Assembly: GCF_000507145.1 (NCBI RefSeq)
Contig: NZ_AYTO01000034.1
Span: forward strand, 496,001 to 560,000
Reading direction: 5' to 3'
Length of the DNA: 64,000 nucleotides
Source: Bacillus tequilensis KCTC 13622
Lineage (GTDB): Bacteria > Bacillota > Bacilli > Bacillales > Bacillaceae
How positions within the stretch are numbered: the first letter of the stretch is position 1; the number at the start of each line of letters is the position of its first letter. Below, one piece after another: positions 9,419-20,028 of this stretch. The translations under genes and the position numbers were made by a program. Below the pieces are notes generated by a model. The model saw only the letters and a program-made list of their open reading frames with translations, ran no database searches and had not been told where the DNA came from.

Positions 9419-9446
9419 AAAAAAGCCCCTTTCTAAGGGGCTTTTC
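9419..9446 (+). terminator. Terminator of hbs
   Basis: AAAAGCCCCTT and AAGGGGCTTTT form a stem with a TCT loop. Confidence 0.85.
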
Positions 9447-9485
9447 ATATTTCAAGGGCCTGGGCTTTCTGGCAGGGCATTCACT

Positions 9486-9515
9486 TTGCTTTTAGCGGGG
9501 CATGTGTGCTAGAAT
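9486..9515 (+). promoter_or_regulatory. SigA promoter of folE-mtrB
   Basis: TTGCTT (9486-9491), an 18-bp spacer and TAGAAT (9510-9515) with a TGC extension, 38 bases before the folE start. Confidence 0.6.
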
Positions 9516-9552
9516 CGAAATTAAATGTATTCATTGGTGGAGGACATAGAAC

Positions 9553-10125
9553 ATGAAAGAAGTTAATAAAGAGCAAATCGAACAAGCTGTTCGTCAAATT
9601 TTAGAAGCGATCGGAGAAGACCCAAATAGAGAAGGGCTTCTTGATACTCCGAAAAGAGTCGCAAAGATGTATGCCGAGGTATTCTCCGGCTTGAATGAAG
9701 ATCCAAAAGAACATTTCCAGACTGTCTTCGGTGAAAACCATGAGGAGCTTGTTCTTGTAAAAGATATCGCGTTTCATTCTATGTGTGAGCATCACCTTGT
9801 TCCCTTTTATGGAAAAGCACACGTTGCATATATACCGCGAGGCGGGAAGGTCACAGGACTCAGCAAACTGGCACGTGCCGTTGAAGCCGTTGCAAAGCGT
9901 CCGCAGCTTCAGGAACGTATCACGTCTACAATTGCGGAAAGCATTGTAGAAACGCTTGACCCCCATGGCGTAATGGTGGTGGTTGAAGCAGAACACATGT
10001 GCATGACGATGCGCGGTGTAAGAAAACCGGGTGCAAAAACTGTCACTTCAGCAGTCAGAGGCGTTTTTAAAGATGATGCCGCTGCCCGTGCGGAAGTATT
10101 GGAACACATTAAACGCCAGGACTAA
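9553..10125 (+). CDS. folE: GTP cyclohydrolase I (FolE/MtrA)
   Basis: Converts GTP to 7,8-dihydroneopterin triphosphate, the first step of folate synthesis, as a zinc enzyme. 190 aa, normal length. [10 protein letters not shown] (76-85) supplies the zinc Cys and His plus a catalytic His, and [11 protein letters not shown] near 145-155 the second zinc Cys. ATG follows GGTGGAGGACATAGAAC. It is the first gene of the two-gene mtr operon (hence the synonym mtrA), with mtrB 21 bases behind. Folate is needed for p-aminobenzoate-linked metabolism that shares glutamine amidotransferase with tryptophan synthesis, a known reason for this pairing. Confidence 0.97.
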   Translation: MKEVNKEQIEQAVRQILEAIGEDPNREGLLDTPKRVAKMYAEVFSGLNEDPKEHFQTVFGENHEELVLVKDIAFHSMCEHHLVPFYGKAHVAYIPRGGKVTGLSKLARAVEAVAKRPQLQERITSTIAESIVETLDPHGVMVVVEAEHMCMTMRGVRKPGAKTVTSAVRGVFKDDAAARAEVLEHIKRQD

Positions 10126-10146
10126 TAAAGATAGAGGGTGCTATAA

Positions 10147-10374
10147 ATGAACGAAAAGCATTCAAGTGATTTTGTCGTCATTAAAGCGGTTGAGGACGGA
10201 GTGAACGTGATCGGCCTGACAAGGGGAACAGACACAAAGTTTCACCATTCCGAAAAACTCGACAAGGGAGAAGTGATCATCGCTCAGTTTACAGAGCATA
10301 CTTCTGCCATTAAAGTCAGAGGAGAAGCACTCATTCAAACCGCATACGGAGAAATGAAAAGCGAAAAAAAATAA
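10147..10374 (+). CDS. mtrB: trp RNA-binding attenuation protein TRAP
   Basis: A 75-residue protein that assembles as an 11-subunit ring. With bound tryptophan it wraps RNA carrying GAG/UAG triplets around its rim and so terminates trp transcription and blocks translation of trpE and other targets. The sequence has the conserved [17 protein letters not shown] and the [20 protein letters not shown] block that includes RNA-contacting lysines. It ends in KKK. ATG follows AGAGGGTGCTATAA. Its main target, the trp leader, is in this same window at 17.3 kb. A nested-hairpin terminator follows. Confidence 0.97.
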   Translation: MNEKHSSDFVVIKAVEDGVNVIGLTRGTDTKFHHSEKLDKGEVIIAQFTEHTSAIKVRGEALIQTAYGEMKSEKK

Positions 10375-10375
10375 G

Positions 10376-10445
10376 CTGGCTGTCCCCGCTGTTAAAAGCA
10401 AAATGCTCGCAAACAGCGGGACGATACAGCCAATTTCTTTTTTTT
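10376..10445 (+). terminator. Terminator of the mtr operon
   Basis: A long two-part stem: GGCTGT with ACAGCC outside and CCCGCTGTT with AACAGCGGG inside, followed by TTTCTTTTTTTT. Confidence 0.8.
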
Positions 10446-10468
10446 ATGCTATAATGATACCTGCGTAA

Positions 10469-11293
<825 letters not shown>

Positions 11294-11299
11294 ACCATT

Positions 11300-12001
11300 A
11301 TGCAGGACTCAAAAGAACAGCGCGTACACGGAGTATTTGAAAAGATATACAAAAACTACGACCAAATGAACTCTGTCATCAGTTTTCAGCAGCATAAAAA
11401 ATGGCGCGACAAAACGATGCGCATCATGGATGTCAAAGAAGGCGCCAAGGCACTTGATGTCTGCTGCGGAACAGCTGACTGGACGATCGCTCTTGCAAAA
11501 GCAGCCGGCAAAACCGGCGAGGTCAAGGGCTTAGACTTCAGTGAAAATATGCTGAGTGTCGGCCAGCAGAAAGTAAAAGCTGGCGGATTCAGCCAAATTG
11601 AACTGCTGCACGGCAATGCGATGGAGCTTCCTTTTGATGATGATACATTTGATTATGTCACGATTGGCTTCGGTCTCCGCAATGTCCCTGATTACTTGAC
11701 TGTACTGAAAGAGATGAGACGTGTGGTAAAGCCGGGCGGCCAGGTGGTATGTCTGGAAACATCCCAGCCGGAAATGTTCGGATTCAGACAGGCTTACTTT
11801 ATGTACTTTAAGTATATTATGCCGTTTTTCGGTAAACTGTTTGCCAAAAGCTATAAAGAATATTCTTGGCTTCAAGAATCAGCCAGTGAATTTCCTGGAA
11901 TGAAGGAACTGGCAGGCCTGTTTGAAGAGGCGGGCTTAAAAAATGTCAAATATCATTCGTTTACTGGCGGAGTCGCTGCCACGCATATCGGATGGAAATG
12001 A
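11300..12001 (+). CDS. menG: Demethylmenaquinone methyltransferase (MenG/UbiE)
   Basis: Methylates demethylmenaquinone with S-adenosylmethionine in the last step of menaquinone synthesis. 233 aa. Class I methyltransferase motifs: [10 protein letters not shown] (motif I, 49-58), GLDFSENML, and the UbiE signatures near the N-terminus ([17 protein letters not shown]) and middle ([11 protein letters not shown]). ATG follows AGAAGGGTAAACCATT, six bases after hepS. The product is used by the qcr complex encoded downstream. It forms a hepS-menG-hepT unit. Confidence 0.95.
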   Translation: MQDSKEQRVHGVFEKIYKNYDQMNSVISFQQHKKWRDKTMRIMDVKEGAKALDVCCGTADWTIALAKAAGKTGEVKGLDFSENMLSVGQQKVKAGGFSQIELLHGNAMELPFDDDTFDYVTIGFGLRNVPDYLTVLKEMRRVVKPGGQVVCLETSQPEMFGFRQAYFMYFKYIMPFFGKLFAKSYKEYSWLQESASEFPGMKELAGLFEEAGLKNVKYHSFTGGVAATHIGWK

Positions 12002-12026
12002 AAACACAGATGTTTGGGTGAATGAT

Positions 12027-12989
12027 ATGAAATTTAAAATGGCCTACTCTTTTTTAAATGACGATATTGATGTGATCGAACGAGAGCTTGAACAAACCGT
12101 ACGTTCTGACTACCCGCTTTTAAGCGAGGCGGGTCTTCATCTGCTGCAGGCAGGAGGAAAACGCATTCGGCCTGTTTTCGTGCTGCTTTCCGGCATGTTT
12201 GGCGATTACGATATTAATAAGATTAAATATGTCGCCGTCACTCTGGAAATGATTCACATGGCCTCTTTGGTACATGATGATGTCATTGATGATGCTGAGC
12301 TTCGCAGAGGAAAGCCGACAATCAAAGCAAAATGGGACAATCGCATTGCGATGTACACAGGCGATTATATGCTGGCGGGATCTCTTGAAATGATGACGAG
12401 AATTAACGAGCCGAAAGCCCATCGGATTTTGTCACAAACGATTGTTGAAGTGTGTCTTGGAGAAATTGAGCAAATCAAAGACAAATACAACATGGAACAA
12501 AATCTCAGAACATATCTCCGCCGGATCAAACGTAAAACGGCCCTCCTGATTGCAGTCAGCTGCCAGCTTGGTGCTATTGCGTCCGGAGCAGATGAAAAGG
12601 TTCATAAGGCACTGTACTGGTTTGGGTATTATGTCGGCATGTCTTATCAAATCATTGATGATATTCTGGATTTCACCTCAACTGAAGAAGAGCTGGGAAA
12701 ACCCGTTGGAGGAGATTTGCTTCAAGGGAATGTCACATTGCCAGTGCTGTACGCCTTGAAAAATCCAGCACTAAAGAACCAGCTTAAATTGATTAACAGT
12801 GAGACAACGCAGGAACAGCTCGAACCGATCATTGAAGAAATCAAAAAAACAGATGCGATTGAAGCATCTATGGCAGTAAGCGAAATGTATTTGCAGAAAG
12901 CCTTCCAGAAATTAAACACGCTTCCTAGAGGGCGCGCACGTTCATCTCTTGCAGCCATCGCGAAATATATTGGTAAAAGAAAATTTTAA
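12027..12989 (+). CDS. hepT: Heptaprenyl diphosphate synthase component II
   Basis: The catalytic subunit that adds isopentenyl units to make heptaprenyl diphosphate. Trans-prenyltransferase motifs: first aspartate-rich DDVIDDAELRRG and second DDILDFTSTEEELGKP. I prefer ATG 12027 (MKFKMAYSF, 320 aa) because GGGTGAATGAT lies just before it. The frame stays open to ATG 11943 (348 aa), the start used in older annotation. That start overlaps menG by 59 bases and has no ribosome site. With component I (hepS) it feeds menaquinone synthesis. Confidence 0.93.
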   Translation: MKFKMAYSFLNDDIDVIERELEQTVRSDYPLLSEAGLHLLQAGGKRIRPVFVLLSGMFGDYDINKIKYVAVTLEMIHMASLVHDDVIDDAELRRGKPTIKAKWDNRIAMYTGDYMLAGSLEMMTRINEPKAHRILSQTIVEVCLGEIEQIKDKYNMEQNLRTYLRRIKRKTALLIAVSCQLGAIASGADEKVHKALYWFGYYVGMSYQIIDDILDFTSTEEELGKPVGGDLLQGNVTLPVLYALKNPALKNQLKLINSETTQEQLEPIIEEIKKTDAIEASMAVSEMYLQKAFQKLNTLPRGRARSSLAAIAKYIGKRKF

Positions 12990-13103
12990 TTTTTGTAGAT
13001 ATTAAGAATTTTCTCCGCCCCGGATTGATTAATAATCAGAAAGATGTTACGATTTCGGTGTGCAGTGTAAAGCCTATACATACATAATGATGGGGTGGAG
13101 AAT

Positions 13104-13553
13104 ATGATGGAAAAGACTTTTATCATGGTGAAACCAGACGGTGTCCAACGTCAGCTCATTGGTGACATTTTATCCAGATTCGAACGTAAGGGCTTACAAT
13201 TAGCTGGCGCCAAGCTAATGAGAGTGACTGAACAAATGGCTGAGAGACACTACGCTGAACATCAAGGGAAGCCTTTCTTCGGAGAGCTCGTTGAGTTTAT
13301 TACTTCAGGACCTGTATTCGCAATGGTGTGGGAAGGCGAAAATGTCATTGAAGTGACGAGACAGCTGATCGGAAAGACAAATCCTAAAGAAGCTCTACCT
13401 GGCACGATTCGGGGAGATTATGGCATGTTTGTCGGAAAAAACATCATCCACGGCTCTGATTCTCTCGAAAGTGCAGAACGTGAGATTAACATTTTCTTTA
13501 AGAATGAAGAATTAGTATCATATCAGCAGCTCATGGCAGGCTGGATCTATTAA
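13104..13553 (+). CDS. ndk: Nucleoside diphosphate kinase
   Basis: Transfers the terminal phosphate of ATP to nucleoside diphosphates through a phosphohistidine. 149 aa. The active-site histidine is His116 in NIIHGSDS, with the nucleotide-binding KPDGVQR near residue 10 and RGDYGM near 103. I chose ATG 13104 (MMEKTF), directly behind GGGGTGGAGAAT. The GTG at 13095 would put the ribosome site inside the gene. Likely read alone or after hepT; a terminator follows at 13574. Confidence 0.96.
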   Translation: MMEKTFIMVKPDGVQRQLIGDILSRFERKGLQLAGAKLMRVTEQMAERHYAEHQGKPFFGELVEFITSGPVFAMVWEGENVIEVTRQLIGKTNPKEALPGTIRGDYGMFVGKNIIHGSDSLESAEREINIFFKNEELVSYQQLMAGWIY

Positions 13554-13573
13554 TCATTGTGAAAATAAGCTAC

Positions 13574-13608
13574 AGAGCCGGCATCATGTAACACCGCCGG
13601 TTTTTTTG
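13574..13608 (+). terminator. Terminator of ndk
   Basis: GCCGGC and GCCGG pair around an AT-rich loop, followed by seven T residues. Confidence 0.75.
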
Positions 13609-13623
13609 ATTTTTCTTGTAAAG

Positions 13624-13650
13624 GTTTACATTGAAGTGAATAAAGGGTTC
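13624..13650 (+). promoter_or_regulatory. SigB-like promoter between two terminators (candidate)
   Basis: GTTTAC (13624-13629), a 15-bp spacer and GGGTTC (13645-13650). This matches the sigma B pattern GTTTAA/GGGTAT at eight or nine of twelve positions. A terminator follows 43 bases later, so the product would be a very short RNA unless it reads into cheR. Confidence 0.3.
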
Positions 13651-13692
13651 CATCGCAGTGTGCATCAGACCGCTGTTGTCCCCAAGCATCTA

Positions 13693-13718
13693 AAATCAGC
13701 TGAAAAGCTGATTTTTTT
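13693..13718 (+). terminator. Terminator upstream of cheR
   Basis: AAATCAGCT and AGCTGATTT form a stem with a GAAA loop, followed by TTTT. It is separate from the ndk terminator. Confidence 0.75.
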
Positions 13719-13728
13719 ATTGAAATAA

Positions 13729-14562
<834 letters not shown>

Positions 14563-14563
14563 A

Positions 14564-14593
14564 CTGACTTTTTGCTGAAAAATATGTTATAGT
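14564..14593 (+). promoter_or_regulatory. SigA promoter of the aromatic supraoperon (aroF)
   Basis: CTGACT (14564-14569), an 18-bp spacer and TATAGT (14588-14593) with a TGT extension, just after the cheR stop. Confidence 0.6.
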
Positions 14594-14636
14594 AGTTTTA
14601 CTTAAAAGCGTTAATGTGATGAAGGGAGAAGGAGTC

Positions 14637-15809
14637 ATGAGATATTTAACAGCCGGAGAATCACACGGCCCGCAACTGACAGCCATTATTGAAGGAGTGC
14701 CTGCCGGGCTTTACATAACGGAGGAAGATATCAATTTTGAGCTTGCCAGACGCCAAAAAGGCCATGGGCGCGGCCGCCGTATGCAGATCGAAAAAGACCA
14801 GGCCAAAATTATGAGCGGGGTGCGCCATGCCCGTACGCTCGGCTCACCCATTGCTCTTGTGGTAGAAAATAACGACTGGAAACATTGGACAAAAATTATG
14901 GGTGCGGCTCCGATTACAGAGGATGAAGAAAAGGAAATGAAGCGCCAAATTTCCAGACCGAGACCTGGGCATGCTGACTTAAACGGTGCGATTAAATATA
15001 ATCATCGTGACATGAGAAATGTACTTGAGCGCTCTTCAGCAAGGGAAACAACTGTCAGAGTGGCGGCAGGCGCTGTTGCTAAAAAGATTCTTTCCGAACT
15101 CGGCATTAAGGTGGCGGGTCATGTGTTGCAAATTGGTGCAGTTAAAGCTGAAAAAACAGAATATACGTCAATTGAAGATCTGCAGCGTGTAACGGAAGAG
15201 TCTCCAGTCAGATGCTACGATGAAGAGGCAGGCAAAAAAATGATGGATGCCATTGATGAAGCGAAGGCAAACGGAGATTCCATCGGCGGAATTGTAGAAG
15301 TCATTGTCGAAGGAATGCCGGTAGGCGTTGGCAGCTATGTCCATTATGACCGCAAGCTGGACAGTAAGCTTGCTGCTGCTGTGCTGTCAATTAATGCATT
15401 TAAAGGTGTGGAATTCGGCATTGGATTTGAAGCGGCGGGCCGAAATGGAAGCGAAGTCCATGACGAGATCATTTGGGATGAGGAAAAAGGGTATACACGC
15501 GCTACCAACAGACTTGGGGGCTTGGAAGGCGGCATGACGACAGGAATGCCGATAGTCGTCCGCGGAGTCATGAAGCCGATTCCGACTTTATATAAACCGC
15601 TGAAAAGTGTGGATATTGAAACGAAAGAACCGTTTTCTGCCAGCATTGAACGTTCAGACAGCTGTGCAGTGCCTGCGGCAAGTGTTGTAGCTGAAGCGGC
15701 TGTAGCGTGGGAAATTGCGAACGCAGTCGTTGAACAATTCGGCTTAGATCAAATCGACCGCATTAGAGAAAATGTGGAGAATATGAGAAAACTGTCGAGG
15801 GAATTTTAA
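14637..15809 (+). CDS. aroF: Chorismate synthase
   Basis: Converts 5-enolpyruvylshikimate 3-phosphate to chorismate, the branch point for all aromatic compounds, with reduced FMN as cofactor. 390 aa. Signatures: GESHGPQL (8-15), the [11 protein letters not shown] block, [16 protein letters not shown] and [20 protein letters not shown] 14637 follows GAAGGGAGAAGGAG; the ATG at 14616 lies inside that region. First gene of the 12-gene supraoperon ending with aroE; aroB begins one base before its stop codon ends. Confidence 0.97.
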   Translation: MRYLTAGESHGPQLTAIIEGVPAGLYITEEDINFELARRQKGHGRGRRMQIEKDQAKIMSGVRHARTLGSPIALVVENNDWKHWTKIMGAAPITEDEEKEMKRQISRPRPGHADLNGAIKYNHRDMRNVLERSSARETTVRVAAGAVAKKILSELGIKVAGHVLQIGAVKAEKTEYTSIEDLQRVTEESPVRCYDEEAGKKMMDAIDEAKANGDSIGGIVEVIVEGMPVGVGSYVHYDRKLDSKLAAAVLSINAFKGVEFGIGFEAAGRNGSEVHDEIIWDEEKGYTRATNRLGGLEGGMTTGMPIVVRGVMKPIPTLYKPLKSVDIETKEPFSASIERSDSCAVPAASVVAEAAVAWEIANAVVEQFGLDQIDRIRENVENMRKLSREF

Positions 15810-16897
15810 TGAAAACACTGCATGTTCAAACCGCTTCCTCGTCGTATCCTGTTTTTATCGGAAAAGGCATCAGAAAAGAGGCTTGCGAACTATTAACCTC
15901 TTTAAACAGGCCTTTAACACGGATCATGCTTGTCACGGATGAAGAGGTAGACCGCTTGTATGGTGATGAAATGCTTCATTTGCTGCAAGAAAAATGGCCC
16001 GTGAAAAAAGTGACCGTGCCGAGCGGAGAGCAGGCGAAATCCATGGACATGTACACAGACCTGCAGAGTGAAGCGATTCGTTTTCAGATGGATCGCTCCT
16101 CATGCATCATCGCTTTTGGTGGCGGTGTTGTTGGAGATCTTGCCGGTTTTGTGGCGGCCACTTTTATGCGCGGCATCGATTTCATCCAAATGCCGACAAC
16201 TCTCTTGGCGCATGACAGCGCAGTCGGAGGAAAAGTAGCTGTGAATCATTCGCTCGGAAAAAATTTAATCGGTGCGTTTTATCAGCCGAAGGCAGTGCTA
16301 TATGATACAGACTTCCTGCGTTCTCTGCCTGAAAAAGAGCTTCGGTCCGGTATGGCAGAAGTGATTAAGCACGCTTTTATCTATGACAGAGCGTTTCTGG
16401 AAGAGCTGCTGAATATCCGCTCGCTGCACGATATCACCAGTGATCGGCTGAATAACATGATATTTAAAGGTATTTCAATTAAAGCCTCTGTCGTTCAGCA
16501 GGATGAAAAAGAAGAGGGAATCAGAGCTTACTTAAACTTTGGACATACGCTCGGCCATGCCGTTGAGGCGGAATATGGATACGGGCAGATCACTCATGGT
16601 GATGCTGTAGCCCTCGGAATGCAGTTTGCTTTATATATAAGCGAAAAGACCGCGGGCTGTAAAATGGACAGAAAGCGTTTGGTCAGCTGGCTGAAAAGCC
16701 TGGGCTATCCGAGTTCAATTAAAAAAGAGACGGAAACATCGGTTTTATTGGACCGTATGATGAATGATAAGAAAACCCGCGGCGGGAAGATTCAGTTTAT
16801 CGTGCTCAACGAATTAGGAAAAGTTGCTGATCACACATTTTCCAGAAAAGAACTTGAGAGCTGGCTGAACAAATGGCGATTGGAGGAGACAGCATGA
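15809..16897 (+). CDS. aroB: 3-Dehydroquinate synthase
   Basis: Second shikimate-pathway enzyme: cyclises DAHP to 3-dehydroquinate with NAD+ and a divalent metal (zinc or cobalt). 362 aa. The NAD-binding [19 protein letters not shown] (about 105-123), the [18 protein letters not shown] block, the metal ligand Glu in [11 protein letters not shown] and the metal histidines in [11 protein letters not shown] are all present. Its start overlaps the aroF stop (TAATG) and its stop overlaps the aroH start (ATGA), so the three aro genes are translationally coupled. Confidence 0.97.
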   Translation: MKTLHVQTASSSYPVFIGKGIRKEACELLTSLNRPLTRIMLVTDEEVDRLYGDEMLHLLQEKWPVKKVTVPSGEQAKSMDMYTDLQSEAIRFQMDRSSCIIAFGGGVVGDLAGFVAATFMRGIDFIQMPTTLLAHDSAVGGKVAVNHSLGKNLIGAFYQPKAVLYDTDFLRSLPEKELRSGMAEVIKHAFIYDRAFLEELLNIRSLHDITSDRLNNMIFKGISIKASVVQQDEKEEGIRAYLNFGHTLGHAVEAEYGYGQITHGDAVALGMQFALYISEKTAGCKMDRKRLVSWLKSLGYPSSIKKETETSVLLDRMMNDKKTRGGKIQFIVLNELGKVADHTFSRKELESWLNKWRLEETA

Positions 16898-17277
16898 TGA
16901 TTCGCGGAATTCGCGGAGCGACTACAGTGGAACAGGATACTGAAGAAGAAATCTTACAAAAAACAAAACAGCTGTTAGAGAAAATCATAGAAGAAAACAA
17001 AACAAAACCGGAAGATGTTGTTCAAATACTTCTTTCAGCGACACCTGATTTGCATTCTGTTTTCCCGGCAAAAGCTGTTCGTGAGCTTTCAGGGTGGCAG
17101 TATGTGCCGGTAACCTGTATGCAGGAAATGGATGTAGCCGGCGGTCTGAAAAAGTGCATAAGAGTGATGATGACCGTCCAGACTGATGTTCCTCAGGATC
17201 AGATCAGACATGTATATTTAGAAAAAGCCGTCGTATTAAGACCCGATTTATCATTGACAAAAAATACTGAATTGTAA
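16894..17277 (+). CDS. aroH: Monofunctional chorismate mutase (AroH type)
   Basis: Rearranges chorismate to prephenate, committing it to tyrosine and phenylalanine. 127 aa, the trimeric AroH fold. It starts [13 protein letters not shown], with the catalytic Arg in RGIRG, the [11 protein letters not shown] segment that carries a catalytic Glu, and [11 protein letters not shown] with the catalytic Arg near residue 90. ATG 16894 follows GGAGGAG and overlaps the aroB stop. The distal part of the gene carries the trp operon promoter (TTGACA at 17254). Confidence 0.96.
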   Translation: MMIRGIRGATTVEQDTEEEILQKTKQLLEKIIEENKTKPEDVVQILLSATPDLHSVFPAKAVRELSGWQYVPVTCMQEMDVAGGLKKCIRVMMTVQTDVPQDQIRHVYLEKAVVLRPDLSLTKNTEL

Positions 17278-17283
17278 TACGAT
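17254..17283 (+). promoter_or_regulatory. SigA promoter of the trp operon
   Basis: TTGACA (17254-17259) lies inside the end of aroH. After an 18-bp spacer comes TACGAT (17278-17283). It drives trpEDCFBA separately from the supraoperon promoter. Confidence 0.8.
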
Positions 17284-17289
17284 AGGAAT

Positions 17290-17492
17290 AGCTTAGAAAT
17301 ACACAAGAGTGTGTATAAAGCGATTGAATGAGTTGAGTTAGAGAATAGGGTAGCAGAGAATGAGTGTAGTTGAGCTGAGACATGTATGTTTATTCTACCC
17401 AAAAGAAGCCTTTCTTTTGGGTTTATTTGTTATATTATCGTTTATCCTCTCATGCCATCTTCTCATTCTCCTTGCCATAAGGAGTGAGAGCA
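17290..17492 (+). promoter_or_regulatory. trp leader: TRAP-binding attenuator and trpE ribosome-site hairpin
   Basis: From 5' to 3': a 5' stem-loop ATACAC/GTGTAT (17299-17316). Then ten TRAP triplets (seven GAG, three TAG) from 17330 to 17379 spaced by 2-3 bases. An antiterminator follows (GGGTAG 17348-17353 with CTACCC 17395-17400), then an overlapping terminator ACCCAAAAGAA/TTCTTTTGGGT (17397-17422). Last comes a hairpin (17461-17489) burying the trpE AAGGAG. With tryptophan, TRAP binding frees the terminator. In 168 I recall eleven triplets; the upstream-most is missing here. Confidence 0.93.
17397..17430 (+). terminator. trp attenuator terminator
   Basis: An 11-bp stem closed by a 4-nt loop, followed by TTATTTGTT. 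It shares ACCC with the antiterminator, so the two are mutually exclusive. Confidence 0.9.
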
Positions 17493-19040
17493 ATGAATTT
17501 CCAATCAAACATTTCTGCATTTTTACAGGACAGCTTGTCCTGCCACACGATACCGATTGTGGAGACCTTCACAGTCGATACACTGACACCCATTCAAATG
17601 ATAGAGAAGCTCGACAGGGAGATTACGTATCTTCTTGAAAGCAGGGATGATACCTCCAACTGGTCAAGATATTCGTTTATCGGTCTGAATCCATTTCTGA
17701 CAATTAAGGAAGAACAGAGCCGCTTTACAGCCGTTGATCAGGACGGCAGATCTCTTTACACAGGAAATAACCTAAAAGAAGTACTGAATTGGATGAATAC
17801 AACGTACAACATCAAAACGCCAGAGCTGGGGATTCCTTTTGTCGGCGGAGCTGTCGGGTACTTAAGCTATGATATGATCCCGCTGATTGAACCTTCTGTT
17901 CCTTCGCATACAAAAGAAACAGAAATGGAAAAGTGTATGCTGTTTGTTTGCCGGACATTAATCGCGTATGATCATGAAACCAAAAACGTCCACTTTATCC
18001 AATACGCAAGCCTCAATGGACGGGAAACAGAAAAAGAAAAAATCGATGTGTTTCATCAAAATCATCAAGAGCTTCAAGATCTCATAGAAAAAATGATGAA
18101 TCAAAAAAACATAAAAGAGCTGTTTCTCTCTGCTGATTCATATAAAACGCCCAGCTTTGAGAATGTATCTTCCAACTATGAAAAATCTGCTTTTATGGCT
18201 GATGTAGGAAAAATCAAAGAATATATAAAAGCGGGAGATATCTTCCAAGGCGTGCTGTCACAAAAATTTGAGGTTCCGATAACAGTAAATGCCTTTGAGT
18301 TATACAGAGTGCTTAGGATCGTCAATCCTTCTCCGTATATGTATTATATGAAACTCCAAGACAGAGAAATAGTCGGCAGCTCTCCGGAACGGTTAATCCG
18401 CGTTCAGGACAGACACCTGGAAATCCATCCGATTGCGGGTACGAGAAAACGCGGCGCGGACAAAGAGGAAGATGAAAAGCTCAAAGTTGAGCTGATGAAG
18501 GATGAAAAAGAAAAAGCGGAGCACTACATGCTCGTTGATCTTGCCCGGAACGATATCGGCAGAGTAGCGGAGTATGGTTCTGTTTCTGTGCCGGAGTTCA
18601 CAAAAATTGTCTCCTTTTCACATGTCATGCACATGATCTCGGTGGTTACAGGCCGATTGAAAGAGGGGGTTCATCCTGTCGATGCATTGATGTCCGCTTT
18701 CCCGGCGGGAACTTTAACAGGCGCTCCGAAAATCCGTGCCATGCAGCTTTTGCAAGAGCTCGAGCCGACACCGAGAGAGACATACGGAGGCTGCATCGCC
18801 TACATCGGATTTGACGGAAATATCGACTCTTGTATCACGATTCGCACGATGAGCGTAAAGAATGGTGTCGCATCGATACAGGCGGGAGCTGGGATTGTTG
18901 CGGATTCAGTTCCGGAAGCCGAATATGAAGAAAGCTGCAATAAAGCGGGTGCGCTGCTGAAAACGATTCATATTGCCGAAGACATGTTTCATAGCAGGGA
19001 GGTTCAAGCTGATGAACAAATATCTACAATTGTGCGTTGA
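17493..19040 (+). CDS. trpE: Anthranilate synthase component I
   Basis: Makes anthranilate from chorismate, with ammonia from a glutamine amidotransferase subunit (PabA, encoded elsewhere in B. subtilis; no trpG is present here). 515 aa from ATG 17493. LLES near residue 50 is the tryptophan feedback site. The catalytic domain holds HPIAGTRKRG, DLARNDIGRV, AGTLTGAPKIRAMQ and GGCIAYIGF. Several residues differ from the 168 protein. Controlled by the TRAP leader at transcription and, through the hairpin over its ribosome site, at translation. trpD overlaps its last 29 bases. Confidence 0.97.
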   Translation: MNFQSNISAFLQDSLSCHTIPIVETFTVDTLTPIQMIEKLDREITYLLESRDDTSNWSRYSFIGLNPFLTIKEEQSRFTAVDQDGRSLYTGNNLKEVLNWMNTTYNIKTPELGIPFVGGAVGYLSYDMIPLIEPSVPSHTKETEMEKCMLFVCRTLIAYDHETKNVHFIQYASLNGRETEKEKIDVFHQNHQELQDLIEKMMNQKNIKELFLSADSYKTPSFENVSSNYEKSAFMADVGKIKEYIKAGDIFQGVLSQKFEVPITVNAFELYRVLRIVNPSPYMYYMKLQDREIVGSSPERLIRVQDRHLEIHPIAGTRKRGADKEEDEKLKVELMKDEKEKAEHYMLVDLARNDIGRVAEYGSVSVPEFTKIVSFSHVMHMISVVTGRLKEGVHPVDALMSAFPAGTLTGAPKIRAMQLLQELEPTPRETYGGCIAYIGFDGNIDSCITIRTMSVKNGVASIQAGAGIVADSVPEAEYEESCNKAGALLKTIHIAEDMFHSREVQADEQISTIVR

Positions 19041-20028
19041 CGGAAAAACACTTACTGCCGGTGAGGCTGAAGCGCTGATGAATATGATGATGACAGCGGA
19101 AATGACGCCTTCTGAAATGGGCGGTATATTGTCTGTTCTTGCTCATCGGGGAGAGACGCCAGAAGAGCTTGCGGGCTTTGTGAAGGCGATGCGGGCGCGC
19201 GCCCTTACAGTCGATGGACTTTCTGATATTGTTGACACATGCGGAACCGGAGGAGACGGTATTTCCACTTTTAATATCTCAACGGCATCGGCAATTGTTG
19301 CCTCAGCAGCAGGGGCGAAAATCGCTAAGCATGGCAATCGGTCTGTCTCTTCTAAAAGCGGAAGCGCTGATGTGTTAGAGGAGTTAGAGGTTCCGATTCA
19401 AACCACTCCCGAAAAGGTCAAAAAAAGCATTGCAGCAAACAACATGGGATTTCTTTTTGCGCCGCTTTATCACGCGTCTATGAAGCATGTAGCGAGTACT
19501 AGAAAAGAGCTAGGTTTCAGAACGGTATTTAATCTGCTTGGACCGCTTAGCAACCCCTTACAGGCGCAGAGGCAGGTGATCGGGGTCTATTCCGCTGCAA
19601 AAGCTGGACTGATGGCAAGCGCACTGGAGATATTTCAGCCGAAGCACGTCATGTTCGTGTCAAGCCGTGACGGTTTAGATGAGCTTTCAATTACGGCACC
19701 GACCGACGTGATTGAATTAAAGGACGGGGAGCGCCGGGAATATACCGTTTCACCCGAAGATTTCGGTTTTACAAATGGCAGACTTGAAGATTTGCAGGTG
19801 CAGTCACCGAAAGAGAGTGCCTGTCTCATTCAGAATATTTTTGAAAATAGAAGCAGCCGCTCCGCTTTATCAATTACAGCTTTTAATGCAGGAGCTGCGA
19901 TATACGCAGCGGGGATCACCTCCTCACTGAAGGAAGGAACAGAGCTGGCGTTAGAGACGATTACAAACGGAGGCGCTGCTGCGCAGCTTGAACGACTAAA
20001 GCAGAAAGAGGAAGAGATCTATGCTTGA
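19012..20028 (+). CDS. trpD: Anthranilate phosphoribosyltransferase
   Basis: Transfers phosphoribosyl from PRPP to anthranilate. 338 aa, start ATG 19012 after GGGAGGTTCAAGCTG, inside the end of trpE. Motifs: the PRPP-binding [16 protein letters not shown] (about 76-91), [18 protein letters not shown] and the distal LGPLSNP and DGLDELS. The overlap with trpE (29 bases) and with trpC (8 bases) implies translational coupling along the operon. Confidence 0.97.
   Translation: MNKYLQLCVDGKTLTAGEAEALMNMMMTAEMTPSEMGGILSVLAHRGETPEELAGFVKAMRARALTVDGLSDIVDTCGTGGDGISTFNISTASAIVASAAGAKIAKHGNRSVSSKSGSADVLEELEVPIQTTPEKVKKSIAANNMGFLFAPLYHASMKHVASTRKELGFRTVFNLLGPLSNPLQAQRQVIGVYSAAKAGLMASALEIFQPKHVMFVSSRDGLDELSITAPTDVIELKDGERREYTVSPEDFGFTNGRLEDLQVQSPKESACLIQNIFENRSSRSALSITAFNAGAAIYAAGITSSLKEGTELALETITNGGAAAQLERLKQKEEEIYA

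Noticed and set aside
9601..9996. 131-codon minus-strand frame opposite folE
   Set aside because: Shadow of a strongly conserved coding region; no supporting signals.
11531..11875. 114-codon minus-strand frame opposite menG
   Set aside because: Shadow of the menG methyltransferase domain.
11943..12026. N-terminal extension of hepT overlapping menG
   Set aside because: No ribosome site at 11943, while 12027 has GGGTGA at good spacing; kept only as an alternative start.
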